A stretch of 64,000 nucleotides of DNA from Neurospora intermedia (GCA_037102815.1 BTPP01000002.1:3844001-3908000), one strand, 5' to 3'. Counted from the first letter of the stretch, positions 33,431-47,120 are shown. Notes: a model not told the origin generated them from the sequence alone. A program made the numbers and translations.

Positions 33431-36400
33431 TTTAATAATATTTTGGTTATTATTTATAGGTTTAATTTTATAAACCCATCTACCGCCTAGAGCTTTTCTA
33501 TTTGGTGGCAGATCTACTATTTCCCAAGTATTTTGTCTTTCCAGTTCTTCTACTTCTATTTTCATAGATTCAATCCACTTTTGGCTATAAGGACTAGAAA
33601 TAGCCTGCTTGTAAGTAGAAGGTTCTTCAATATTATTAATATTATTAATAATATTTAATACAGAGTTATTTATATAATTTATCGGTTGATATTCTTGGTA
33701 ATATTCTCTGTCTTTCCTTGGTAGTAATACGCGTATATTATTTGATAAATTATTATTATTATTTGGAAAGTGATCACTAGAATCAATAGTTCTAAGAGAT
33801 CTGCGTAGACCTTGATTATTTGTATTATAATTATTCTTATTAGAATTATTATTATTATTTTTATTAATATTTTTATTAATATTAATTTCTAAATCATCTT
33901 CTGATTCAGATTCGGCTTCTTCATTATTATAATTTTTATTATTATAATTATTACTTAGAAGAAATTCTTCCGAAATATCTTTAATAGTATTATTATTACT
34001 ATTATTACTAGTATTATTATTACTAGTATTATAAGTGGATTTATTAGGGGTATTATTATTATTACCATTATAATATATCCCTTCTAGTATTTTTAAATCT
34101 CTTACCCAGAAGGCTCTATTCTTCTGGAAATTATATATTTTATAATTATTATTATTTTCCCCAAAGCCTACTAATATAGCTTTTTCGGCCTGGGAGCCCA
34201 ATTTTGAGATATTTGGTCCTTTTAATTTATAATATACGACTGATCCCCAAATTCTAATATTATCAATATTAGGTTTTTCTTTATATTTTAATTCAAAGGG
34301 AGTTTTAAACCCTATAGAGCTATGAGGGGTTCTATTATATAAATATACAGCCGTATATAACGCTTCACCCCATAAATATTTAGGTAAATTAGCGTTAATT
34401 AATAAAGACCTTACTTTTTCTAGTAAAGTTCTATTAATTCTTTCAGGAAAGCCATTTTGTTCCTTAGTATAAGGAGCATTTAATTGCTGTACTATTCCTT
34501 TATTATTTAAAAGATTTTTAATTCTTTTATTAGTATATTCAGTACCATTATCGGACTGGAATATTTTAATTCTTTTATTATTAAGGTTTTCTTCCTTATT
34601 AATAAAATTATTAACGGCTTCGAAGACCTCTTCCTTATCTTTTAATAAGGTTATTTCTAAATAACGAGTAGCCTTATCTATAAAGGTTATAAAATATTTA
34701 TAATTATTATAGGTTTTAATAGCAAATGGACCACAAAGGTCACTACTAATTTTATCCAAATAATTATTATTATATTTTAGAGTATTACTTATATTTTTAA
34801 TACTTTTATTCTTTTTATTTGTTATTTTAGCTTGGTAGCAAATAGGGCAATCTTTATTAAGATTCTTTTTATAAGTATAAGAAGTAATAGTATTTTTAAT
34901 AATATTTTGAATATTATTATTACCACAGTGAGCAAATCGCTGGTGTAATGTATTTAAATCAATCGATTTATTATTATTATTATTAATACTATTTTTATTA
35001 ATATTTTTATTATTAATATTATTATTATTAATATTTTTATTAATAATATTCTTAAGAGTATTCTTTTTAATATTCTTATTTTTAATCTTCTTTATACTCT
35101 TAATACTAATTGTATTAATATCGCCAGTAAATGGTCGATTTTTAGGTTTAATAATTTCTACTGGTAGAAAATATAAGCCATTTATTTGCTCACCAATACT
35201 AATAGTATTAGATTCTTTTCGAAGATAAATATTATATTTATTTGTTATATTATAATAATCCCCTTCTAAGGCAGAACTACTTATAATATTTATACCTAAT
35301 TCTGGCATATAATAACAATTCTTTAATAATAGTCTTTTATTAGAATCTTTAAAATATACTAATACATTTCCAATTCCTAATATCGACCTTTGAGTAGCCT
35401 TTCCCCAAGAAACTAATTTTTTAGTTTCTTTAAAAGTATAAAAGAAATCCTTATTAGAAATAACATGAACCGCAGACCCAGAATCGACTATGAAATTATT
35501 TTTATAGTTATTTTTATCGTTTTTATTAAACGTAGCCGAATAGTATAACTTAGGAAGGCTATTAAATAACCTTTTTATTCCTAGACCTAAAATTTGGCTA
35601 TAATTAGCTTCTGGTTCGGTATATGGATTCTTTATATTATTCTTTTTAATAATATTATTTTTAATATTATTATTTTTAATAATATTTTTCTTAATATTAT
35701 CCTTTTGAATAATATTAATATTTGGGGTAATAGGGGTAGTATTTACCATTTCAATATCTTCGAAAATATCATCAGCGTAATCGTCGTCTTCGATTTCCGT
35801 AATTCTAGAAGAATTATTAGAAGAAAGATTATTAGGTTTTTCTAAATCAGAAAAATCTATTAAATCTTCTTCTTTTTCTTCTAAGAATTCTTGAGGGGTT
35901 TTCTCTATCAAAATATTGATATTTTCTTCCCTCTTCTTCTTTGCTGGATTTTCTGGCCTTTTCCAATGCTTGGGAGCCTTTTCTGGGTGTAGAAAAGCAC
36001 AATTTTCATGCTTATGCCCAGGCTTCTTGCAATAGGTACAGAAAATAACCTTTTTGGTTACTTTCCAAGGCTTCTTTCCTTTATAAGATTTTAAATCCTT
36101 GAAGGGTTTAAAATTCTTATTAGAATTATAATTCTTATTATAATTCTTTTTAGGATTCCTAGAATTATTATTCTTATTATTATTATTAAATAAAAGAATA
36201 TTATTCTGGTTTGAAACTTTTCTTTTAGATTCGTCTAATAAAGACGAAGCCAAAGTTTCTAGGGTATAAGCTTTAGAATCTTTTCTAAGCTCTTGGGTTA
36301 TAGAAGAAACTAAGCCTTCAAAACCTTCCCCTAAATTAAATAAAATCCAAGAAATGACTACCTGGTTAGGTAGTTCTATTTCCCTGGCCTTTAACTCATT

Positions 36401-36754
36401 GGTTATAGCCTTGATTTTATTTAAATAATCTTCCATATTCTCAAAAGAATTGGGGGTAGCCTCAAAGAATTCCTTAATAATAAGAAATTCGGAAGTAAAT
36501 CCTTTAGGACTATATAAATCCTTTAGAATTTTCCAAGCCATATAGGCTGAGGTCTCGTGTTGAATATGGTATAGAGGGCCGTCTTCTACAATTAATTGTA
36601 GTTTAGCTAAGGCTTCCTCATCGTTTTCACTATTAATTTGGAATTTATCCCAAACTTCTATAATAGTAAAATAGGCCTTGGCTCTTATAGCCCAAAGGGT
36701 ATAGTTTTCTGTACCCTTAAGCTTTGGGAGCTTACCACTAGTATTACTAGCCAT
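31961..36754 (-). CDS. gag-pol polyprotein of the inner Copia, 1597 aa
   Basis: One open frame in Copia order. It has a gag domain from the N terminus (LPKLKGTENYTLWAIRAKAY) and a CCHC zinc knuckle (CTYCKKPGHKHENC, near residue 245). An aspartic protease (FIVDSGSAVHVIS) is followed by a pre-integrase region with HxxxH and CxxC. The integrase core has SSDLCGPF, FQSDNGTEYTN and FPERINRTLLEK. The reverse transcriptase has GGRWVYKIKP, YDVKNAFVHAYIDEDIYV, ALYGLKQSPRLWYKYL and LCHVDDLIIIGP. RNase H has GYCDSDYANCLDSRRSTTGY and LSTCEAEYMALTEATKELLY. Length and order fit Ty1/Copia, which normally uses a single frame. Composition is odd: very AT-rich codons and long Asn runs as linkers. It looks whole. 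Confidence 0.95.
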
Positions 36755-37164
36755 ATTGAATTATTTATACTATATATATATATATATACTATAATAATAT
36801 ATATATATATATATATATAAATATTTCTTATTATAATAAGTAATTATTATAATATATCTTATATTTTATAATTCTTTAAAAGAATTATTTATAAGATCTC
36901 GTAAGACGTGTTGTCTTATATAAGAATTATAAGATAAAATATCTTATTCTTATATTTGAAAAAATAATTATATTCTTAATAGAAATATAATTATAAAAAT
37001 CTTATATTTAAGATTTTTATTCCTTATTATAAGGAATGAAAGACTAGTAGTCTTTTTATAAGAAATATAAGACTAAGATGTCTTTTTCTTATATAAAAAT
37101 AATTATTTCTTTTATTTAAGAAATAATTATAAAAATCTTTAAGATTTTTAATCCTTATTTTAAT

Positions 37165-37199
<35 letters not shown>

Positions 37200-37831
37200 A
37201 ATAAGTCTACCCTTTTATTTAAGGGACCCTTATTTTTTCACAATGGAAAAAATCCTTAAATATTTCTTAAAGAAATAAATAAGTATCTGAAAAATCAATG
37301 GTTTTTCAAAGGGGTTTTTATTCTAAGGCTATATAACTAGTATAGCCAAGGAATATCCTGAAGCCAAAGAGTTCCCTTATCCTTTTTAGTCTTTAGATCT
37401 TTAATAAAATTTAAAGCTAAAGCAAAATTCAAGGGGTTTTCTTCAGCCTAACTGTCTTTCCACCACTGAGTTCCTTCGTCTAGACCTTCCCAACCTATCC
37501 ACAAGGTTTCGAAAGCTCCTTTAATGATTTCGTTCTGTACCGCTTCTGGATATTCGAAAGGAATATTTAGAAGGATACTTCTTTCGGCTTTAATTCGATG
37601 GAAAACGGAATCGAAAGAAATCGGGAAGGTAGTTGCTTCGGGAAGGTTGAGGCTGAATTTGAAAATACCGAATTATTGAGCGTAATATTCGGTTAGAATC
37701 GGTTGTTCTGGCTGAAGAAGGCAATGGAGGGTAGAAGAGAGAGAGGCGTCCTTTTCTAAAGAATAACTAGTCGAATAGATATATTCTTTATAAACCGGCG
37801 TTTGGTCGGGAAGGAAGATGGTACGGAATCC
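36755..37831 (-). other. long 5' leader of the inner Copia with an ORF-like segment
   Basis: About 1.1 kb between the primer site and gag. The part near gag (36760-37320) is AT-rich with inverted short repeats of AAGA/TCTT words. The distal part (about 37350-37820) is less AT-rich and reads in one minus-strand frame like protein (for example PEAVQNEIIKGAFETLWIGW), with a few breaks. It may be the relic of an extra coding region or a captured sequence. Confidence 0.5.
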
Positions 37832-37843
37832 GGGCTCATAACC
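37832..37843 (-). promoter_or_regulatory. primer binding site of the inner Copia
   Basis: Directly beside the 5' LTR. The plus strand reads GGGCTCATAACC, which equals the anticodon-arm sequence of eukaryotic initiator Met tRNA (GGGCUCAUAACC, with CAU anticodon). Priming would therefore use the inner half of the tRNA rather than its 3' end, as established for Drosophila copia. The outer Copia has a recognisable altered version at 53330-53341. Confidence 0.75.
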
Positions 37844-38659
37844 TGTTCGAAGGCCTTTTTCGTAGCCGACTATATCCTAGAAGGAGAAGCCGTGAGGGTG
37901 GAAGAAAAGAAAGAAATAGTCTTTTTCTTCTTCGTGGAAAAAGATGGAGGCCTCGTTGGAAATCAAGAGTTCTTCAGCCATAGATGGGTAGAGGAGTCAA
38001 AGACGAGTAGAACGGTATGCAGTTTGTGTGTGTAGCCTTTATATTGGTAAAGATATAGAAGAGTAACTATGGAGAAGAAAGAAGGCTTCTTCCTCGAGGG
38101 AAGGCTTCCTTCTTATAGACTTTCTGAGCCAACCGGTTGTCCTATGGACTGGCCGATTTCGTTATCGGATTCTTTGGCTTCCGAGGATTCCGGAAACGGT
38201 TTGTTTGTTTGTTTTCGTTGAGGAATGGCCGAGGAATAGGAATTCCAAAGTCCTTTGTTTACCTGGGCCGCTTTCGGAAGCTGGGCATTCCAAGGCTTTC
38301 TTTCATTCCTGGGCCGCTTCCTGGAGCTGGGCATTCCTGGGCCACTTCTGGAAGCCACTTCTGGAAGCCACTTCTGGAAGCCACTTCTGGAAGCCACTTC
38401 TGGAAGCCAGCAGTACAGAGCCTCAACGACCAGTGCAGAGCCTCAACTACCCTCTACGAGGGTTAGGGTTATATACTGGAATTTCAACCACGTATATATA
38501 AAATCGAATAAAATCGATAAAAATCAACCAAAAATACTGGGTATATATATATAGTATATATTACCCATATATAGTTGCTTATACTCGTAAGGTATAAGAT
38601 AGACCCGTAAAACCGTTATATATATATAATATTATATAATATATATAGTAAGCCCAACA
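37844..38659 (-). repeat. 5' LTR of the inner Copia (816 bp)
   Basis: Looks identical to 30831-31646. In element orientation it starts TGTTGGGCTT and ends CGAACA. TATATA-type sequence occurs early in the LTR. Confidence 0.95.
38341..38405. repeat. five 13-bp units with TTCnnGAA cores in the 5' LTR
   Basis: Second copy of the array at 31328-31392. Here it lies about 255-320 bases into the LTR in element orientation, a place where promoter elements may act. Confidence 0.9.
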
Positions 38660-38664
38660 ATTCG

Positions 38665-41600
38665 GATATTTATATATTATATACGGAGTTAGCGCTTCGA
38701 ACGGCCGAAGTTGCTATAGGATTAATAGTTATATTATTCTACTCCTTATTTAGCGTTTTTAAAATAATATAAATAATATTTTATAAAATTAGTAAGGTAA
38801 GCGAAGAGGTAATATTAATAATCCTAGTTCGTTAATTATATTATTCGCTAGACCCTTAGAACTTAGTATTTATATAAGACCCTAAAGATTAGTTATTATA
38901 GTTATTAAGGTACTTATATAGAGAAGAAAGAATTGAAAAGGAGTATTAAATTAGCTCCTTATTAAGAAAGGAAGAAAAGAGTATTATTATTTAGTACTAA
39001 TACTATAAACTATAGAACTATTACTAAAATCCCTATAAATCCCAACTACCTACTATATTGGACGTTAGTAGTATTCCTACTAATAAGACTCCTTCAATTA
39101 ATATTCTTATTCGCCCGAGTAAAGTATCTCTTAATATTATCGCTACCCTCCTTATAAATAACGTTACCTTTACTCGAGAAATTCTCCTAAAGAAAAAGTT
39201 CGATAGAAAAAGAGTTTTTAAATATATTAAATTATTTAAGGAAGAGGTCGGTATTTATAAATTTAGAAATAATGAGTTTAAAATTAATATTTAGCTTTAG
39301 TAGTATAAGAAGGAGCCTAGGGATATTAGTAAGGGTCTCCTTTATAATTTTAAGGTTAAAGATATTACTATTTAAGAGGAGTTTATTAAAAAATTTAAAG
39401 CTATTTATAGAGTAAAGGATTCCGAATAAATAAATAATGTATTTATTACCTTGAAGAAATTCTATATTAAGTACGTCCTTTATTAAATAAATAAAATTAT
39501 TAATACTATTCTTACTTATTTAATACTATTTATTTATTAAAAGGCGTAGGATTAGTATAGTATTAATTGTAACGCTATTAAGAATTTTTATAGGAAGTTA
39601 TATATTAATATAAGATATATAATTATTACCTTCTTATAGAAGTTAAAGGAGGAATTTTATACTATAGAGTAAATTAAATTTTCTTAATCCTTAAATAAGT
39701 TTGTAATAGAATAGTTTAATAATATTAATTCTAATACTTTATTAGATACTAATAATAGTAGTAAAGAGGAGATATTTATTAAAAAGTATAAATATAAGGC
39801 TAAGCGTATAATTAATTTAGATAGCTCTTTTAAATTTTTTAAGGAGGATATTAGCTTTAAAGTCCCTATTAAGAAGATTATTACGAAGGTGTAAATTCCT
39901 ACTAAGGTTACTTTAATTTTTAATAAAAAGATTATAAATAGTCTAGTTAATTGTATAGAATAATTAATAATTGCTTAAAGCGCTACCTTTACCCCCTAAG
40001 TTTAATAATAAACCCCCTTCCTTTAGTAGCCCGCCCTTCGCTAGCCTATTTAATTTACGAATCCTTAAATTAATACTATTTAAATTAATATTTTGTATAG
40101 AAGAGTTAGGAGTAGATAGAGTATAAGGAGAAACGATAGAGGAGGGTATTAATAGTAGTACTATTAGTATAGTTTATTTAATTACTATATTTATAATTAC
40201 GAATAAAAGGAAGTTAATTATAATTATAGTATTACTAATTAGAAGTCTATTAACCGAGAAAGGGGTACGAATATTATAGTATTTATAGGTTCTAGGATAA
40301 ACTATAATAATAAAGTCCCTAAGGATATATATTTTTAAATATTTATTTTAAATTAATTAAGAGATACGATCCGTTCCCTTATAATTTTAATTATTAATTA
40401 CCCTAATTATTAGAAATTTAAAAAGTAGGAATTCGAGGTTTAGTAATAGTACAACCCGTAGAATATACTGTTTATCCTAATTTTTAATTTACTTTAAGAT
40501 TTTAAGTAGGCTAAATAATATTAGGATTAGAATTAAATTAAAAACGGTTTTTTTATTATTACTATTAATTGTATTTCGATAGAAGCGTTTAAGGAATTGT
40601 ATAAAATATTTTCTCTTATTTGGGAATAAATAGTTTAAATTTATATGATTATTAGTAATCTTAATAAAGTTATTAAATTAGAAGAATTCTTCGAAATAAA
40701 TATAAATTAAAAAGAGATTTATATTATTTTTTAAAATATTATAGTAGTAGTTAGTAAATTAAAAAGGCTTAGAATTAATAATATAGTACTAAGCTCTATA
40801 ATTACCCTTCCTTTTGCCCCGATTCTTCGTTTGTCTATTACGGAAGTACTTAAATTAGTTTCTAAGTAATTTAGGACTACTTTAAATAATAAAATTCGAA
40901 TATACTTATTTACTTTTATTAGTAAGACTTTAGAATTATAATCGAAGAAGGTTTTATTTGTATAAAAAGAGGAAGGATTAAATTAAATATATATAAATGA
41001 TATTTAAATTCGAAATAATATTTTAAATATAAAGGAAATATACTTTATAGCTACTAAATTTATAAATGCTAAAGTTATTATTACTATTAAAGATATTATC
41101 CGAAATAACTTTATTAATACCCTAACTATTTATAATTAGGTTGAATAATTTTTTAAGGTTCTTTATAGTAAGGACGGGATCCTTACTATATAGTTTAAAT
41201 ATTATAGTAGTATAACCCCTAATAATAGTTCGGAAATTAATAAGTTCGTTTTTATTGGGCCTAATAAAGCGTAAGTCTATAGTATATTTATAAATAGATA
41301 GGAGCCTAGGATAAATATATTAGTAAATTTAGTTAAAATCGTTTTAAGGAACGATAACCCTATATTTGCCCAACTTTCTTTAGAAGATAATATTTTCTTT
41401 CTATTTAATTAGCGAAATATTAAGGATTAGAAGAAGAATAAATTTATACTAGTATATATTATTTCTCTTCGGAATATTTTAGCTCTTACTATAAACCAAA
41501 TAAAATTCGTTAATAAATCCCCCTTTGTAGAGGGTAATATTATATATTTTATCCTTTTATTTATATTTTACGTATTAATTAAATTCTAGGGAGGAAAGAA

Positions 41601-44600
41601 GGTCGCTACTCTATTAGATATAGGTATTAAGTATAATACTATTTATAAGGTATTAACGGATTCGCTAGGATTCTAGAGTATTATTATAGAAATTTCTAAT
41701 ATTAATAGTAATAGAAGAAGAAAGGGATTTTTTAGTAAAATTTACGAGAAAGTTTAATTATTCGATAAAGGACGGGAAGTTTATTTCTTTATTATAGAGT
41801 AAGCCCTACCGAACTATAATATTATTTTAGGGTTGCTATTCTTTTAGGATACTAAAGTCTATATAAAGTATAAAGAAGGCGGAAGGAACTATATAATTAT
41901 AATATTCGATAGGGTAGTAATCTATATTACTTTAATTATTAATTTGGAAATTTTCGGGGGAAGGTAGGGCAACGGGTAGAGGGTTTAACTCTTTTATTAT
42001 TATAGTAGTTTTATACATTAAAGGGTAAGGGGGTAGGCCTAGTAAAAATTATATAGAGGAGACTACTTTATTAATAAATAAAGAATAACTATTGGAAAAT
42101 ATTTTAGAGGAAAATAATAAGCGAATTACCCCCCTTAATAATAAAATAGTAGAGGATTTAATAATTTTTTTAGAAAAGGAATAGATTTTTTTAATTAGTT
42201 TATAAGGTCTAAATATTTTTCAGTAGGCTCGTCGTTATTAGAAAAAGTTCATCTTAAAATTAATAAGGATTATTAAATAAAATTTCCTATTAGTAGGGTA
42301 TTTACCCGTACTAAATAGATATAGAAAGGCTTAGAAGGAGATAGAGGGCGTTAAAGGAAAATTAGAGTATATAATTATATAGATTAATATAATATATAAG
42401 TAAATAGTATAAAAAGTAAACCTAATTAATAATATTATATTAGATAGGTTAAAGCTTAGAGGAAACCTTAATTAGAAGAAAAAGAAGTTAATAGTAGTAA
42501 GGGATTAGATTGCCTCTACGTTTAAAAATTGTAGTTTAGAATAGGATTGTTATATAGTATTAAAATTTATAGAATTAATTTAAAGATTATATTTAATAGA
42601 AGAGCGACTTTAGGCCTTATTAAAAATAGTTTAGGATATTTTAAACAAAAGAGAAATTGAACTATTTACTTATATTCTTTTTAATAGGGAATAAGCTCTA
42701 GCCTAGGATTTTACCGAGTGTAGAAAATTGGATTTTAATATTATTCTATTATAGGAGATCCGTATTATCCTTTATTCTATATAGTAGATAAAAGCTATCC
42801 TAATTTTGAAAGCCCTCTATAATAAAGTATACGATTTATTAAAGGACCGAATTAAGAAGGGTATTTTGGAAGAAAATTATACAATATATAGGAATAATTA
42901 ATTTTTAATTATAAAAAAGGACGGTGGCCTACGTTTTATTAATAATATTTAATAGATTAATAGGGTAACCCTCTATAATATTAATTTACTCTTAAATTAT
43001 AAAGAGTTTAATAAAGTATTTAAAAGTTATAAAATAATATCCTTATTAGACTTTTTCTTAGGGTATAATTAAATCCCCCTCAATAAAATAAGCCGAAACT
43101 TTACTATTTTTTCGACCTTTATTAACTACTTTCGAATAACTATTTTACTATAAGGAGGTACGAACTCTATTATTTAATTTATAAGAATAATAATAAGAAT
43201 GTTATACAATTTAATTTCTAACGTTTATTAACTTTATTTTAATAATATTTATATTAAGGGGCTTCGAAGTAATTATAGAGAGGAGTAGATTAGTATAAAA
43301 GGAATTAGGAAGTATATATTAGAATATTTTATAAATATTAATAAAGTATATATTAATATAGAATTAGTAAGAGGGATAATTACAATTGTAAAATCCTAAT
43401 AGTATTAAAGGGAAGCAGTATTAGTAAAGTACCTATATACGCTAGATAGAAGGGTATTAATTATAAATAAAGTTATAAAAATTAATAAATAGATTTATTA
43501 TAAATATTAAACCAATAAGAAAGGAAAGGAACTAAAATAAATCTATACCTTCTTAAGTATTGTAGGGTATTATAGAATTTAAATTAGAGAGTTTAGTATT
43601 ATTATAATCCCCCTCTATAATTTAATTAAGAAGGATATTAAATTTTAATAAATAGAGAACGAACAATTTATAATAGAATATTTATAGTATATAGTTACTA
43701 TAGTATTAATCTTCGCTACTTTAATATATAACGATAATTATTACGGGACGATTTTCCTTATAGTTAATATATTACTAGAAGGTTAAGGTATAATTCTAAA
43801 ATAAATTAGCCCGGATAGAAAGTAATATCTATATTAATTCGAAAGTAAAATTTAGTCTAGTATTAAGAAGAAGTATAATACTATAAAAAGGGAACTTCGA
43901 AGCTTCCTTTATACTTTAAAACGTTTAAAAAAGTATTTATTCGGTACTTATTTTATAATTAAAACCAATATTATAATTCTAATCTATTAATTAAATAGGG
44001 CTACGAATAATATATTTAATACGCTACTAATACAATAAATTACTTAAATAAAGATTTTTAACTTCAATATTAAATATATTCTAGGGAGTAAAAATATAGT
44101 AATTAATAGTTTATTTCGCAAACCCCCTAGGCCTTCTAATTTTTATAAGTAGGTATATAAGGAAGATATTAACGATTTTATAAACGTATAAATTTATTCC
44201 GTTTTTATTATATATATAAGTAACCCTTAGCTAATTTTCTAAGGGGAGTAGTCTAAAAAGTCGGAGGAGATCGCTAAGTACCTATTAACCTATAAAATAC
44301 CTTTAAGGTTAAAAGGAATTATTATAAAATACTAATTTAAAATTAATATTATTAAATTTATAGTATATAATAGGATCCTTTGGTTATACTTTACAAATTC
44401 GATTTAGAGTCCGAAACGATTGGTTAATAATTTAAAAGAATACTAGTAAATTATATTCTATTACTACAACGAAGTAGGATATAAAGGTTAAGAAGGAATA
44501 TACTAATATATTATAGAATATTATTATTAGAAGGGAATATATATTTAAGTAGAGGAATTAATTTATTTATACTTTAACTATTAAATATTTAATTTTAAAT

Positions 44601-45850
44601 AGTTCGAAGATAATTATTAATAAATTTACCCGAATTCCTACCCTTTTAGAAAATAGATATTAGATATCTAATACTTTCTAAGCGTAAATAGTAAAAGGAT
44701 TCCTCTATTGGAAATTAAGGATAATTTAATAAATTATATAAAAATTACCTTATTCCCTATAGTTTCGTTAAGTAAAGTAAAGGATTTTTTTAAACTCCTA
44801 TTTTTAAAGTAGGGATACCCTTTAGTAATTTTGGTTAATAGTAATATAGAGTTCTAAAAGGCTATTACTAAATATTTATTCTAATTAGGGATTCTTAGGG
44901 AATTTATTACGCCCTACAATTTATAAATTAATAGTATAAATAAATAAAATTATATTATAATCGCTTCTTTATTTATAAAGATAATTAATAGAAGTAGTAT
45001 TAATTAGAAGAAGTATTTGCTTTATATTTTCTTTATAAACTGGACTATAGTTAGAGGAAATTATAAGTATATTCCTTTCTAGTTAGTATATAGTTATAAT
45101 TTAATATTACCGATTAAGTTTAATTTACCCTCTTAGCGAATTATTAATTAGAAGAATAATAATAGAGTAATAATTAGGGAGGAATTGATTAGTACGGTTA
45201 TTAAAATGTATAAGGATTTTGAATATAGATTTATATAGGCCGTAAAAAAAATCATTATAATAAAGGAAGTAATAGTTAATTACTATAATAAATAAAATTA
45301 GTAGAAGATACAATTTGAAAATATTTAAATTAAGATTAGTAATCTAATTTTAAAGTACGATAGCGTTAGAAGGATCGATATAAATTTTATAAGGAAGTTT
45401 TCGTACTAATAGTAAGGCCTTTATAGAATATATTAGATTTTTAATTCGGAAAGTATATATTATATTAGTACTTTAAACGGGATATAGTTTAATAAGTTTA
45501 TAAATATTAAAAGGATTAAGAAGTTTATAATTAGGGATAGAATAATATTGGACGTTAAAAACCTAAGTATAATATTTAGTAGGGAATAGATTTTATTTAA
45601 AGACGGAGGAGGTTAAAGAAACCCTAAACCGGTTAATAATAGATTGTTTATAGAAGAAATTCTAGAATGAATACTATAATACGAATTTAGAGAAAGTATA
45701 GTTATAGAGAAAAAAAAGACGAAGTAAAATACTTTTAAGGATAAAATATAGAAAGATTTAGTTCGAATAAAGATTAAAGTTATAATCCCTAAGGGGAAAT
45801 TCTTAAGAATATAAATAAATCCTAAAAATTAATTTAACGCCCCGTTCGTA
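38665..45850 (+). other. Gypsy gag and pol fossil region
   Basis: AT-rich plus-strand sequence with gag-like then pol-like similarity in fragments, broken many times. The longest open piece, at 39058-39294, is a remnant within the gag region. Nothing else is seen here. Confidence 0.7.
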
Positions 45851-46439
45851 TATTCTAGGGATAAGTAAATCCGTACTTAATATTCAATAACCGACGTATA
45901 ACGATAAAACTAAAGTAACGATACTATTTCCTTTTTCGATCTTTTTCCTTATAATATTTCTTTTAGCGTTTATTTTTCTTTCTAAATCTATACTTTATAT
46001 ATTTGTAATTATATTTCTACGTTTAGAATATTTTAATATTTTTATTTTTCTATTTTCTTTTAAAGGGAAGTCCTTATTAGTCTTATAATGTAAAAGAAGT
46101 TGGATCGAACCGGCCTTAATATAATAATATTATACGGTAGTATTATAGAGATAGGTATAGTAAATCTATACTATATAATTAAAGGATTAGTAATTTGAAA
46201 AATATACTATTATTATATTTTATTACTATTTTATATAATTCTTATTTTTTTATAGCGAAAGTAGTAGATTAAATTCTTATTACTTTCGAAGGGAAGATTA
46301 AATACTATAAATATACTAAAGAATAAAGGAAGAAGTTCGATATAGAATAGTAAAATATCCGCCCTCCTACCCCTTTTCCTTTTTTATTCTTTAAAGAATC
46401 TCTCCTCCCTATCTTATAAGAATTTAATTAATTAATAGA

Positions 46440-47120
46440 AAGATTTCTAGAAGCGGCCTAATTGTCTAACTCTATCGGATCCTTTCCCGAGCCTATAGGA
46501 TTATTAATAATAGTAGGGGCAATATCGATATTTCCTTTAATATTAAGGAGTTCCGAAATATTAAGGAAATTACTAAAATTGCTACTACTTTCCTTAGACG
46601 AAGAAATTACTATAGGATCCCCCTTTCCTCTAGAGTTATAAGTACTAGGTATAGGATTTTTATAACGAAATAGGGTCTTTAATATACTATTAGCGCTAAT
46701 AGACTTTGGATCCGCACTACCCTTCTTATTACTAACCTATCTATAAGCTTTAATAGTAGTAACTATAGGAGAAGGAGCCTCTTTATTTATATAAATAGAG
46801 AAATTTGTAATTAAAGGACTAGTAGGAGGAAAGTACTTTAGAATTTTAGGAAGAGGAGTTTTAGGATTTATACTACCGCCTTCGGCGGGAATATTAATTT
46901 TTATTTTATTACTAACCTTCTTATTTAATTGCTTATTATAATAGTTTATTTTAAGGGTTTTAGGGATTATTAAAAGAAGAGCTACCTAATCCCTAGCCTT
47001 AGGTTTTTTAGTATTGTGCGAATTTGTGCTTTTATCCTTACTATCGATTTCTATATTATTATTAAATAAATCCTTATTATTAGAAGCTTTATTAACCTCC
47101 GAGGAATTGGAATTGACCAT
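46440..47120 (-). other. antisense ORF-like fossil inside the Gypsy element, after pol
   Basis: On the minus strand a stretch of about 680 bases reads like one protein, starting near MVNSNSSEVNKASNN, rich in Ser, Asn, Lys and Pro, with only a few breaks. This strand is opposite to pol. No family is recognised. It may be an accessory gene of the element, a captured host sequence, or part of another inserted element. Confidence 0.4.

Larger units (their letters stand above)
30831..38659 (-). mobile_element. inner Ty1/Copia retrotransposon, young, looks whole
   Basis: A 7829-bp element in minus orientation inside the Gypsy 5' leader. The two 816-bp LTRs look identical by eye and are flanked by a perfect 5-bp target duplication ATTCG (30826-30830 and 38660-38664). 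It has a primer site next to the 5' LTR (37832-37843), a G-rich polypurine tract at the 3' LTR, and one uninterrupted gag-pol frame. The gag-pol region looks whole, with no breaks seen. Despite its low GC it lacks the damage seen in the surrounding elements, so insertion is recent. It resembles the low-GC active Copia class reported from Neurospora; identity was not tested. Confidence 0.92.
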
